Shown: positions 1 to 10,005 of the stretch, piece by piece | Numbering within the stretch: the stretch's first letter is position 1 | Layout: the number at the start of each line of letters is the position of its first letter | NCBI GenBank assembly: GCA_029379385.1 | Contig: CM055618.1 | Coordinates: 16,469,071-16,533,070, forward strand | Reading direction: 5' to 3' | From: Quillaja saponaria | Taxonomy: Eukaryota; Streptophyta; Magnoliopsida; Fabales; Quillajaceae | DNA: 64,000 bases | Made by a program: the position numbers and the translations under genes | Notes under the pieces: model-generated | Told to the model about the DNA's origin: nothing | The model's database searches: none | Seen by the model: only the letters and a program-made list of their open reading frames with translations

Positions 1-269
1 GTAAATAAATGTGAGAAAATCGAAAGAACGTGAAAATATTGACAGAAGAAATGAATGTGATAAGAAATGAAGGTGGTGATGAGGAGAAGACGTGATGAGG
101 AGTGTCTTCTCCTCTTGCTCTGCCTCTGTATTTATAGAGGAGAAGGGGTGGGGAGAGGGGGGACGCAGGGGTGATTATTTGGGGTTTTTTTTTTTAGGGG
201 GGGGGGGGAGGGGTCGCCCCCGGGACGCGATCGCTAGGCAGCCTTCTGCCTGCCTAGCGAAGCAGGGCT

Positions 270-319
270 GCAGGGTAGCCCGCGTAGATACCCTGCAGGG
301 TAGCCCGCGTAGATACCCT
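270..319. repeat. Two perfect tandem 25-bp units
   Basis: Two identical 25-base copies (270-294 and 295-319). Each unit is itself an imperfect palindrome, with CAGGGTA at one side and TACCCTG at the other, so the tandem could form alternative stem-loops. Confidence 0.9.
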
Positions 320-321
320 GC

Positions 322-356
322 GTCTGAAACCGACTTTTCAAAAGTCGGTTTCAGAC
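322..356. repeat. Perfect hairpin 1, 17-bp arms
   Basis: Arms GTCTGAAACCGACTTTT and its exact complement are separated by one base. Two more hairpins with the same core (411-443, one mismatch pair; 515-541, one mismatch pair) follow at intervals of roughly 90-100 bases. Confidence 0.9.
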
Positions 357-545
357 AATTTTTGCCCCCTACGGGCCAGTCCAGCGGGCCTCGCAGGGGA
401 CAAATAGTCGGATGAAACCCGCTTTTGAAAAGCCGGTTTCATCTACCACTCGCGCGTGGCACGCGAGTGCATGATCTGGGCAATGTGGTGACCTGACACA
501 CCAAGTCGGACCCAGAAACCGTGTTTTAAAAATACGGTTTCATCA

Positions 546-3172
546 TTTATCCCATTTTAATTATTAAAGTAAAAAAATTTATTATTCTAGTTAAAAATTT
601 TGGTACTTGAAACTTTCTGTCCAAAAGTCCTGTGTCTATGCCAGTCAACCTCAAAAGGCCAAAAAACCAAGCACTAGGAAAACACTGCCAACTGCTAGCA
701 TAGATTTGGTTTGTAGAACTGGGAGTGGCAAAAGCATATGGGAAAGGAAGTCATATGTCTTCCTTGCTTCTACGGTGTACGCATCCCCTCCCACCCTCTA
801 GAAACCATTTGACTGTCCTGGTTTGAGCTTTCTGGTTTGGCATGTAAGCCTTTTAAGGATGGTTATCAGGGACGGTCTTGGTACCAATGGGTAATACCTT
901 AAAAAAAAAGGCAAAAGAATGAAAATGAGGAATCAGAAATCTGATTGAAAGTATTTTCTGCATTCCTCTGGGATTTTAAATACAGCAGTTGATGGGTCTC
1001 CTCAATCAAAACCCTACATTATTGTGGGTGGGAGGCCGGGGGTAGGGGGGGGGGGTGCCTTTTATAAGTAATACATGGATGGAAGGTGCCATCTTTGGTT
1101 CTTGCTGTCCTCAAAAATCATCACCCTTTCTAAATTTCTTTTTTTGATGCCTACTTTCCCTTAATCGACTTCCCAAACTTCCTATACTACAAAATTTACT
1201 AGTTTTGGGTTCACGCTTTCATATTTTAGCTCATAGTCATGGACGTTTAGCTGTTTCTTCCAGTAATTTTTTTTTTTTTTACTGTAACTTTGGTATTTAG
1301 GGGAAAAAGGGTGAGTGAGTAGGAAAGGGCACAAGGTGAATCAGTGATCTGTGGCCCTCTACTTGGAAAGGCTGAAGTGGAAACAGTAATTTGCTACAGA
1401 ACAAGCTGAGGTGGAGGCCTGCAAAGAGAAGAGGCTTATTTGGGAAGTGGGTGGTGTTGACAGGTTAGTGTGCAGTGAAAGAGTATACAGCCCCCCAAAA
1501 AATAAAGATGTGAAAGAGTTTGGGACAGAGCAATTCATAGGTGACAGCTGTCCAAAGCTATTCATATATACACAGACTAGACTCTGGGTGGTCTTTCTAG
1601 TCTCTACCACTGATCAATCCCCCAATCTTTCCTCTGTTGACTAAGTTTTGCATGCTTACATTTGGGTCTCAATAAAACAAGTGGTTTGGAAGTCACTAGC
1701 TGTTTTGTTGGACTTTCCCTTAACAAGCAGTCGTAACTCATAAGAGAATTAATGATTTTCCACCTTATTTATGTTTCCCTTTTCACTTCTTTTTCAGAAA
1801 ATAATGTCATATCATATGTAACTTCTGTTCCTAAATAGTCATATAACGCCCTACAGGGGTGCAAATGATTTTCAATGTACACTGTTCACGCCATCTCAAT
1901 CAAACTATTAATATTGAATTTATGACTATCAAAATATAAATTTAAAAGATTTTATCATATATTATCCTCAATTATTTCTCTCAAAATTTTTAAAGATTAT
2001 CCCATGTCTAGAAATACATAACCTAGATTAAGAATGTTAATGAAATATGATTAACTCCTTTCTTTCTGCTAGGTTCTTGTCAGTAATATATCCTAAGAAA
2101 CTAAAAGCAACAAAAGAAATAAAGTCTTCTTCTATACATGATTGCAAAATGCAGAGAGCGAGATAGAGGAGACAGAAGAAGACAAACAATAAATGGTTTT
2201 TTCCTAGAACAGTATTGTAATGTGTACCACTGGAGTGACCAGATAACACACAAATATCCCATGGACAAAGCCAAGCCTCTTCCCTAAATCACAGAGGCTC
2301 TGCATATGTGATAATCAAAGAATCTCTTCTCAGTGGGTTCAGAATTTGACACTTGACGTATTCTTTAATTATATGCCGGCATACTCTCGGTTTTTCTTCC
2401 CTTTCAGACTTCATTGCACATAGGTCTCTTCTTTCTTTGTTTATCTTTTTTGGGTGCACAGAGGTCTCTTCTCGCAGGTATTATTCGAAAGAGATAACAC
2501 ATTTTTTTTTCGTTATTTTTTTTTTTGGCCAGTATTCACATATATTTGAGAGTAAAACAATTTAATTTCTTACAAATATTTTTTTCAAGCTCGAACTCTT
2601 GGAGACCATCTCAACTGAGTTCAAAAATATATTATTATCTTAATCACATCTTATAATATTTTTTAATTATTTTAGTTGTATCTTAAGGTCATCCTATGTA
2701 ACATGTAGTCTAAAGCTGCTCTTATCCACCCAAACATAATTAGCAGAATCCAAGTTTATTATAAAACTAACATACATTATGAATCTTAAATAAGGTTGAG
2801 TTAGTTGGGGAGGTGGACAAAGCATGGAACTAACTAGTTACTGTTAATTAGTCAATGACAGTGTAATCTGCACCATAAATTGAGAATTTAAACCAAATGA
2901 ACAATCTAATACTTCACTTGTTAATCAGGGAGTTTGATTAACTAAAATTTCAATCTAATAATTGAGTTTTAGAGTGATAATCGAGTTTTACCCATAATCT
3001 CTTCTAGTAAGAGTTTTCAAGGTTACACAAATATGCTATCTTTGAAAGAAATTTGGTAGTTGAACTTCACACTCTCTCTCACTCCCAAAGCCTGGTTTCT
3101 CTCTCTCTTAAGAGATTTTAAGATAGACTCAGAACCCACCATTTCCTTGTACCTAGTCTATCAACTCGCTCA
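546..3172. other. Intergenic, no supported gene; 5' leader of FD-like gene at its end
   Basis: No conserved coding region was recognised. Short open frames around 607-801 and 1359-1644 have no recognisable domain and no plausible splice context. There is a G-run near 1044-1056 and several poly-T tracts. The last 150 bases contain a CT-rich leader (repeats of TC around 3070-3112) typical of a plant 5' UTR, leading into the bZIP gene that starts at 3173. Confidence 0.5.
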
Positions 3173-4185
3173 ATGTTGTTAGAATCAACAGGTGGTCATC
3201 CAGAAAAGAACAGTAGCTTGAACAGAGTAACATCTTCATCTTCAAGATCATTATCATCTCCATCACCATTTTCACCCTCTTCCTTTACTCAACCTCCAAG
3301 AAGCACAAAAACAATGGAAGAAGTTTGGAAGGACATTAACCTTGCTTCACTCAATGAACACAACACCCATACAACTATTACCTCTTCTAACTTTCGTAAT
3401 ATGATCCTCCAAGACTTTCTTGCCCAACCCTCAACCAGAAACCCACAAACTAGCATTACTAATGTTTCTGTGACAGAGTCCCCTGTTCTCTATGGCTCTG
3501 CCTCTACTGTCCCACCACCTCCAACTACTATTTTGAGCTTGAATTATGGCCCCCCTGAATTTCATCTCCACAATAACCCAGATCCTATTAGTCCCAGAAT
3601 CAACCCCTCTTCAGTACAATTACAATGCCATTCTCACCACCACCCAGCTTCAAAATTTACTTCTTTTGAGAGCAGCCCATTTGAGGGATTGGGTTCTGCT
3701 TCGGATGTGGCTTCTTTGAGGAAGAAGAGGTTCTCTGAAACTGATACCAATTCAGGGGATAGAATTAATAAGCGTGTGATCAAAAATCGTGAGTCTGCTG
3801 CAAGATCAAGGGCTAGGAAGCAGGAAATTACCGCATTTCTCACAATTTAGTTTGATTTTGATATTTTATCTCCTCTGTTCTTATATTTGGAGCTTCTTAC
3901 AGGCTTACACAAATGAATTGGAACTTGAAGTTGCTCACTTACTGGAAGAGAATGCTAGACTCAAAAGACAGCAAGAACAGGTAAATTAGGCAATTTCAAA
4001 CCATTTATTTATTTATTTCCTTTAGCAATTTTTGCCACATTGGGATTGTCATTTTCTTTGTTTTCTGAAAGTTATCTTAAATCTAAAACGGGTTTTTTTG
4101 GCTTTTGGGGCAGTTATGTTTGGCTGCATCTGCTCAACAAACCAAAAAGCACTCTCTCAATCGGACATCTACAGCTCCATTTTGA
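3173..4185 (+). CDS. FD: FD-like bZIP transcription factor (florigen partner)
   Basis: Three exons: 3173-3823, 3903-3980 and 4114-4185, giving 266 aa. FD proteins are group A bZIP factors that bind FT florigen through 14-3-3 proteins in the nucleus and activate floral identity genes. Seen: a Ser/Pro-rich N terminus, the group-A motif EEVWKDINLASL (about residue 49 onward), NMILQDFLA, the bZIP basic region KRVIKNRESAARSRARKQ (200-217), a leucine zipper AYTNELELEVAHLLEENARL starting exon 2, and the C-terminal RTSTAPF, the phospho-dependent 14-3-3 binding motif diagnostic of FD. Oddity: the first intron starts with GA (CAG/GAAATT at 3824) instead of GT. Read without splicing, the frame stops at 3848 and loses the zipper. 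A missing T (GTAAATT) would restore a normal donor. The second intron is canonical. The start is supported by the CT-rich leader and the family's usual length. Confidence 0.9.
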
Positions 4186-4753
4186 ATAGTATTACTAGCT
4201 ATTAGTTGCTTCAATGGATCCTCATGGCCTTCTTTAACCTCTGTCCTAACCATTTCAATGTAATCACAGAAGGTAGTTATACTTGTTCTTCTCTGCCATA
4301 AATCTAGTAGACAAAGAGACTGGTATTTTGTGAAGAACAAGAATTATGATGACATGATGCTTAATTTTGTTCTTCTTGTTTTCGTATTATTTCCTTGACT
4401 TTGATTTTTTTGATGTTTTCCCTTTATTTCTTTTCATACACAAATGGATGGAGTCATGGAGAAAGTAAAGTGGAATTATGTAACTACTAAGCCTATTATA
4501 AGAAAGTAAAGTGAAAGACAAGGCTTTTGTATTTATGACATTTTTCCTAACTTGAATTATTATGATAAGGATGAACAACATGATATCACCTTTAAATTGT
4601 AGAGCAACATATATTTTCATTCACATAAGTCCATATTCATTGCAATGTGAAAAACTGCACCACACATAAAATCTATGAGTAAGTGGAAGAAAATCTCACC
4701 ATGTCTAAAATGTCTCCCTCCATAATTTTCACTACAATTAAGTTTGAGTCACT

Positions 4754-4760
4754 TATAAAT
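4754..4760 (+). promoter_or_regulatory. TATA box of micro-gene A
   Basis: TATAAAT lies about 105 bases upstream of the conserved signal-peptide exon. It sits in the same position in the second copy (6894-6900), and the flanking sequence is conserved between the copies. Confidence 0.55.
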
Positions 4761-4864
4761 ACAGTTGGTGAAAGAAGAACAACTACTCCAACAACATTCT
4801 AAAACAATTCAAATCCTATAAAACATACAAATTCCTTGTCACATTTTTCAACAATCTCTTGTAA

Positions 4865-5187
4865 ATGAAATAAGTCTTTAATCAAGTTGGCTATTATAGT
4901 TGTATTCTTAGTTTTCGCTTTAAAGTTAAAATTTCATATAAACAATGCTAGTCGTATACTCTTTTCTCACACAAGTCTCCTTAACATTCTTATCATTTGT
5001 TAAGAGTACTGAACAAGTAATACATTATTGTTTATTTGCAGCTGAAGGGAAAGATATTAGTCATCCATGCCATTCAAATGCAGATTGCAGTGGATTACCT
5101 AGAACTCTATGTTGCTCAATTTCAATGTACCTATGCACTCCTTGTTATGATGCCCTCCAACACTTCACAAAAGATTTTTGGATTTAA
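4865..5187 (+). CDS. Small secreted cysteine-rich peptide, copy A (possibly decayed)
   Basis: The conserved 3' exon (about 5041-5187) encodes HPCHSNADC...LCCSISMYLCTPC, with six cysteines spaced C-x5-C-x7-CC-x6-C-x2-C. A central CC pair of this kind is seen in inhibitor-cystine-knot peptides. A signal-peptide-like stretch (KSLIKLAIIVVFLVF) matching copy B is readable at 4872-4916, but the ATG at 4865 is out of phase with it by one base. The donor GT used in copy B is also not conserved. An alternative is one unspliced frame from ATG 4945 (80 aa), which reads through the would-be intron into the cysteine exon and has a moderately hydrophobic N terminus. The C terminus is about 15 residues longer than in copy B. 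I do not recognise the family by name. Function is unknown; defence or signalling is inference from size and cysteines only. Confidence 0.55.
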
Positions 5188-6639
5188 GAATGATCATTCT
5201 TAGTTTTGATTGATCATGTCTATAAATAAAGAAACATCATTATATCCAAGTTAATAAAAGCTAGCTAATTACCCAATACATTTAAAAATTGATGCGTTGG
5301 AGCCTCACTTCTTGAAAAAGAGAGCCTCATTAAATTATATATAATATGGAGCCTCACTCTTGTGAAGGAGTCTCATTGACGAGTGAAAAATGAATGAGAT
5401 AGTGAGACCTGCAAAATAATTTTAAGATAAAATTAACATAAATAAAACTTTACGATAATTATTTTTATTTTTTGCCAATGTAGAAACCAATAAAATATTT
5501 TAAATAGTTATAAAATAAAATTAATAGGAAAAATATTTTTAAATTAACAAAAAAAAACACTAATAAAGGTTGGGTGTAATGGTGAGCGGACTGTTAATTT
5601 TTGGGAGTGTCTCCTATTTGCGACAGAATCTTTATGATTAGTCTCACAATAATGTATGTGAAAAAACACAAAAAATTAGAAAAAGTTAACAAAAAGAGAA
5701 GATTTTACTTTCTGCTTATTTTTGGTTGGGCTAATATTAAGCATTTGTCATGTATGTACTTATTATATTGATTGTATAAGCCACTTTGGGTGTGAATTTA
5801 CCGCCAAAGATAAGTTTAAATTCAGATATTTCGTGCACAATTATTATAAATTCAATTTATAAAAAATATTATTTATCTAGTTATTAATACTATATTATAA
5901 AATTATTATTTAAAACTAATTCATATTGTACAACAATAATATAGCCAATTACATAAAAATAAAATAGTTTGATGGAGACATAAGTCGAGAAGATTAGGTG
6001 AGAATTAGAAAAAACCATTTTTTATTTTAAAAGTTTAAGTATATGTTTGATATTTTACTGTCACATACTACAAATGGATACATAAGATTATTAAGATTGC
6101 CTTCGATTGCAATTAGACCCATTTATCCGATTGAGACATCCAAATGCACTTAATCAGGTTAATTAGACTCTTTAATGGACAATTGAACAACAACATGGTA
6201 TTATTAATCCATTGCTAAAGCTTAGCTCTTCAACCGTTAGATGCTAGATGCACTCAAAATTTCTCTAAATTCTAGATCTTTATAAATTTTGCGAGGGTAT
6301 AAATAAGGTTTTTTCATAGATATTAATCTTATGGGATAGTTTGCAACACATTTAATTTCTCATATATATAATTCTAAATGAAAATGAAGATCAACTCAGA
6401 AAGCAAATCTAGGCTTAACTCAGGTCTTAAAGTTGATGAAATTTGAATAGCAATTTTATATTCAATCCTCGTGAACATATGCAAAAATTTATCTATAGCT
6501 AGAAATAAAATAAAATAAAATGAGTTTTCTAATATATTTTTAATTTATTTGGTAGGTATGGTTACGTGTACTATAGCTAACTACACCAACCACTAACTTA
6601 TCAGTTATTTAGTGAATAGAAAAAATTAATCTTTTCAGA
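5188..6639. other. AT-rich spacer between duplicated micro-genes
   Basis: No coding sequence was recognised. A short local repeat of GGAGCCTCACT occurs around 5299-5360. The rest is A/T-rich spacer up to the second duplication unit. Confidence 0.5.
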
Positions 6640-6893
6640 TTTACAACATGATATCACCTTAAATAATACTAGATTTTCTATTATAAAATGCAATTCATAT
6701 TTCCATATTTTCCAAATTATGAATTTATGGAAAAAATAAAATAAAAATCTGTATGTCTAAGTCCAGGTTCATTGCTATGTAATGAACTCCACCAAATATC
6801 AAACTATGAATAAATAGAAGAAAATCTCACCAAACCTAAGATGTGTCAATCCATATTCTCACTACAATTAAGTTTGCTTCACCTATAAATTAA

Positions 6894-6900
6894 ATACTTG
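6894..6900 (+). promoter_or_regulatory. TATA box of micro-gene B
   Basis: TATAAAT is at the position equivalent to 4754-4760 of copy A, about 50 bases before the signal-peptide exon. Confidence 0.5.
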
Positions 6901-6946
6901 GTGAAAGAAGAGCAACTATCAACCCAACATCCTAAGAGAAATTATT

Positions 6947-7361
6947 CTGGAGAAGTCTTCGATCAAGTTGGTTGCTGTGATCGTATTTTTAGTTTTCACT
7001 TCATGTACATTATAATTTCATACAATCTTAAGTTATTAACTATTCAATAATGCTAACAATTTATATATTATTTTTCTTATACACCTCTCGCATAATTGTT
7101 TAAACATTAATTCCTATCATATGTCAGGCTATATATATTTTAGAGATTGCATAGTTAAGGACAATACTTAATTATTGTTGAGTATTGATAACACGAGCAT
7201 GAATTGTTTACTTACTTGCAGGTATGATTTTTGGAGCTGAAGGGAGAGGAGGGCTTAGTCATCCATGCCATTCAAAAGCAGACTGCAATGGATTAGCTCA
7301 AACTCCATGTTGCTCCATTCCGATGAACCTATGCACCCCTTGTAATGAAAGAATCTTATGA
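6947..7361 (+). CDS. Small secreted cysteine-rich peptide, copy B
   Basis: Two exons, 6947-7004 and 7222-7361, with a canonical GT/AG intron give an open frame of 65 codons. Exon 1 encodes a strong signal-peptide core (KSSIKLVAVIVFLVFTSC). Exon 2 encodes a short linker (GAEGRGG) and the mature part HPCHSKADC...PCCSIPMNLCTPC, with the same six-cysteine spacing as copy A (C-x5-C-x7-CC-x6-C-x2-C), then NERIL and stop. The codon aligned with an initiator is CTG (6947-6949), and no in-frame ATG precedes it in the exon, so it is either non-AUG initiated or start-less. The adjacent cysteine pair recalls knottin folds, but I do not recognise a named family. Expression and start need transcript evidence. 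The pairing with copy A argues for a local peptide family. Confidence 0.55.
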
Positions 7362-7860
7362 TAGTATCCAAGTTATACATATAAAGCTTTTGTATCATTT
7401 TAAATAATGCAAAATGAATAAAGTACTTGATAATTAGCTAATTATTACTCAATAAAATAGGAAGTTCAATTTCTTGAATATCAATTACTACTCAATCTAT
7501 ATATATATATATTGTACTATCCTTTTCGTTTTTGATTATCATGATAATGATGCATGAGATTTTGTATTCCTCAAGTTTTTAATTTTTTTTTGTCGTTTGT
7601 TTAGTTTTGTTAGGCAAACATCAAATTAATAAAATATGTGTAAGAGGTTAGAATATACCAATAATGAAATGAATTTATGACATTATGGTATTCGTATCAG
7701 AAGAGAAAGTTCTAAATCCGAACTCGTTTCCTGAAGAAGAAATACTTAGTGAAATTCATATGCCAACAAGTAAATTGTCAATATTTTAGTTTATTTTTTA
7801 ATTGCTAGATATTCATTTTTTATATATTATATATATACTTCTTCAATTAAACAAATAAAG

Positions 7861-7932
7861 TCCATTGTCGTCCAGTGGTTAGGATATCTGGCTTTCACCC
7901 AGGAGACCCGGGTTCAATTCCCGGCAATGGAA
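7861..7932 (+). tRNA. tRNA-Glu (anticodon TTC)
   Basis: A complete cloverleaf. The acceptor stem TCCATTG/CAATGGA (7861-7867 with 7925-7931) is perfect, with discriminator A at 7932. The anticodon arm TCTGG-CTTTCAC-CCAGG places TTC at 7894-7896. The B box GGTTCAATTCC is at 7911-7921. It has no intron and no encoded CCA, as expected for a nuclear gene. A TATA-rich leader with CAA just upstream and T-runs from 7942 fit plant Pol III promoters and terminators. Confidence 0.95.
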
Positions 7933-8262
7933 TACATATTATTTTGTTTTGCCTTCTAATTGTTTCTTTTTGATATTTTGCTTTGCTTTTTCTATTGTCG
8001 TTTTTTCTCTTCAAATTAAAGCTCACAAGAAAATATACTCCAATGCATACAGGATATAAATTTGTTCCAAGTCTCCCGTTATTCAAATTCAAAGTTTGTT
8101 ATCGAATAAATTGAACATCAACAATGGTATTATTAATCCATTGCCAAGGCTTAGCTCTTCATCACCTGCTTCCATTAGCAAGAATAGACATGCACTCAAT
8201 ACACAGATTGAACAAAGGACAATAGGAGTATTCCACTGCTAGGTTCGAGTAAAAGTTACTCA

Positions 8263-8688
8263 TCAGATACCAGATATATGGAAAGAAGAAAACCATATTA
8301 CCATCTCATCAGTCAACACTTCTGTTCTACAAGATTTCTCAGCTCCCCCCACTGATAACCGGCATAGTGGGCAGGTTCTCCGGCAACCATGAAACCATCT
8401 ATCAACGCAGTGCTTATGAAATTTGTGAAAGCAAGGAAGAACACGCATGTCATCATCTTCCTCCTTTAACATCGACAAACACACGCAACACAAATCAACC
8501 TCAATATTCTCAACAAGAGTTGATGATTGCTGCTCAATCTTTTGTAGGACATCGGAGTGTATTACATTGTTTACATGGCAGAGTGATGGGGCTTCCTTGC
8601 TTCTTGGTTCATCTGCTATACCAATGAACTTGAAAATAATGGATACCAAGTTTCTGAGAATCATTTGGTTTTGGTGGACGATAAACAA
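8263..8688 (-). CDS. RING-H2 finger protein, probable E3 ubiquitin ligase
   Basis: A single-exon frame of 141 aa. The N terminus is moderately hydrophobic (ILRNLVSIIFKFIGI). The RING-H2 domain, about residues 67-110, shows CCVC, then LPCFHKFHKHCVDRWF, then CPLC: the C-x2-C / C-x-H-x2-H-x2-C / C-x2-C zinc ligands are complete. The conserved Pro before the last ligand pair's Leu and the Trp (DRWF) that contact E2 enzymes are present. Size and layout resemble short single-domain plant RING-H2 ligases. The substrate and pathway are unknown. It lies alone between the tRNA gene and the Trm112-like gene. An upstream exon cannot be excluded. Confidence 0.75.
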   Translation of the reverse strand: MFIVHQNQMILRNLVSIIFKFIGIADEPRSKEAPSLCHVNNVIHSDVLQKIEQQSSTLVENIEVDLCCVCLSMLKEEDDDMRVLPCFHKFHKHCVDRWFHGCRRTCPLCRLSVGGAEKSCRTEVLTDEMVIWFSSFHISGI

Positions 8689-10005
8689 ATGTATTAGACC
8701 CTTAATGAGTTATAGTCGCGGAAGTTATGGGTCTGCTTAGTGTATGTTACTCTGTTGTTTTGCGTGGTTTTCAAGTGTGGTTAGATAAGGTGAGAAGGTT
8801 TCATATGTCCCTAACACAAAGTGGGTACACCTAAACAGAGTGTTACTCTTGACCTTTTCATATTTTATTAATCAAATGGGTGAGTGTACATAGAAGCATA
8901 AACTCCCATTTCATAAAAAACTTCTGTTTAGAGCATGTTTCGTGTTCTCTACCCCAAACAACAGTAAATCTTTTGAGCATGATCCCATGGATATTAATTA
9001 TACAGTTAATAAGATTGTCATGAACAAGCTTCAATCATACAGCTTGAAAATATTAATCCTATGGAGGCTGAAACTGAAATGCAGACAGAAGAAAATTTTC
9101 ATAAAAGATCAGCTGCAGACAGACAAAGAAATTGAACTTTGAAGCAAAAGGTTATATGTCACCTAATTCCTGGCAGCCTTGACACATAATTTGCAATTAC
9201 ATTTATAACAGTAACTCGCACAAAAAATGACTGACTTTTCTTCAGATTTCCACAACAGTTGAAGATAACTGAAAAATCATTATACAAACAGATTACAAAT
9301 ATCTCTCAAAGAGAACAAAAGAACAAACTGGAATAACACAAACTGTTGTTTAAATTAGTAGCACATGATAGGTAGGTTTATCAATAAAAAAAAATTAAAG
9401 CTAACTCGGTTCCCCTTCTCCTTGAGTCATGCTCATTTACCTTGAAACAAAAGCATTTTATATGATAGTTGACACGACATATGAAACTAATCCTGCTTCC
9501 ATTCCTATAACAGATGCAAACCACAGACTTCAATTGTCCTCTAAGAGAACATGGGAGAGAAAGGATGCTATGCAATTAAGTGTATATTATGAACAATCAA
9601 GGAACAAATTACAGCTTGATTATTTGTGTTGATCAAGGTTCAAAAAGCTCTCTTGCCAGAGTTTTTAGCAACAATACCATGAATAAGACACCATATAAAA
9701 GCAAGAGCACAAGAAATTTTTTTGCATATGGCCACTAGATTTGAAATGAAACGGAAGAATGAATCACGAGTCAACAGTAGTCAGTACAGTGCCACTTGAG
9801 AACATAATAATACAATAAAGATTCACTGAAATGCCAGCAGTTTGTTGCTCAAGAAGAAACCAGACATAGATAAGGAAACTAGAAGAATGTTAAAAAATTC
9901 CTTAAATAAGGAAGAGTAGCAGACCACAGAAAAGAAACCGTCCAGCTAACAAAAAATCGCATGCTCTTTTAGCTAACTGAACATCTAAAGGTCCAATTTA
10001 GAACA
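8689..10005. other. Intergenic, no supported gene
   Basis: Short open frames only, with no recognised domain. It probably holds the RING gene promoter on the left and the 3' end of the Trm112-like transcript on the right. Confidence 0.5.

Larger units (their letters stand above)
190..545. repeat. GC-rich block of hairpins and short tandem repeats
   Basis: A sharply GC-rich island inside AT-rich DNA, built almost entirely of inverted repeats. It contains one arm pair CGCTAGGCAG/CTGCCTAGCG (232-241 and 250-259), a doubled 25-base unit (270-319), three related hairpins with the core GAAACC...GGTTTC (322-356, 411-443, 515-541) and another palindrome CACTCGCG/CGCGAGTG around 449-470. Just upstream (about 129-137) is a TATA-like TATTTATAG after a purine-rich leader. 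This would suit the promoter and leader of a retroelement LTR, but I see no LTR pair, primer site or coding remnant, so the class is unknown. No gene is supported here. Confidence 0.6.
4560..5260 (+). repeat. Tandem duplication unit A (promoter plus micro-gene)
   Basis: This segment and 6640-7440 are diverged direct copies at a spacing of about 2.1 kb. The similarity starts upstream of the genes (shared ATGATATCACCTT, then CACTACAATTAAGTTTG and the TATA region), runs through the signal-peptide exon and intron borders, and ends after the cysteine-rich exon. The whole transcription unit with its promoter was therefore duplicated. Confidence 0.8.
6640..7440 (+). repeat. Tandem duplication unit B (promoter plus micro-gene)
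   Basis: This is the second copy of the unit at 4560-5260, including promoter, signal-peptide exon and cysteine exon. Its intron is longer (217 bases). Confidence 0.8.

Noticed and set aside
270..319. CRISPR-like repeat
   Set aside because: Two adjacent units with no spacers in a plant nuclear context; a simple tandem duplication.
607..801. Short plus-strand open frame of 64 codons
   Set aside because: No ATG at its start, no domain, no splice or promoter context.
1359..1644. Overlapping open frames on both strands
   Set aside because: Both strands are open over the same bases; no homology and low coding character.
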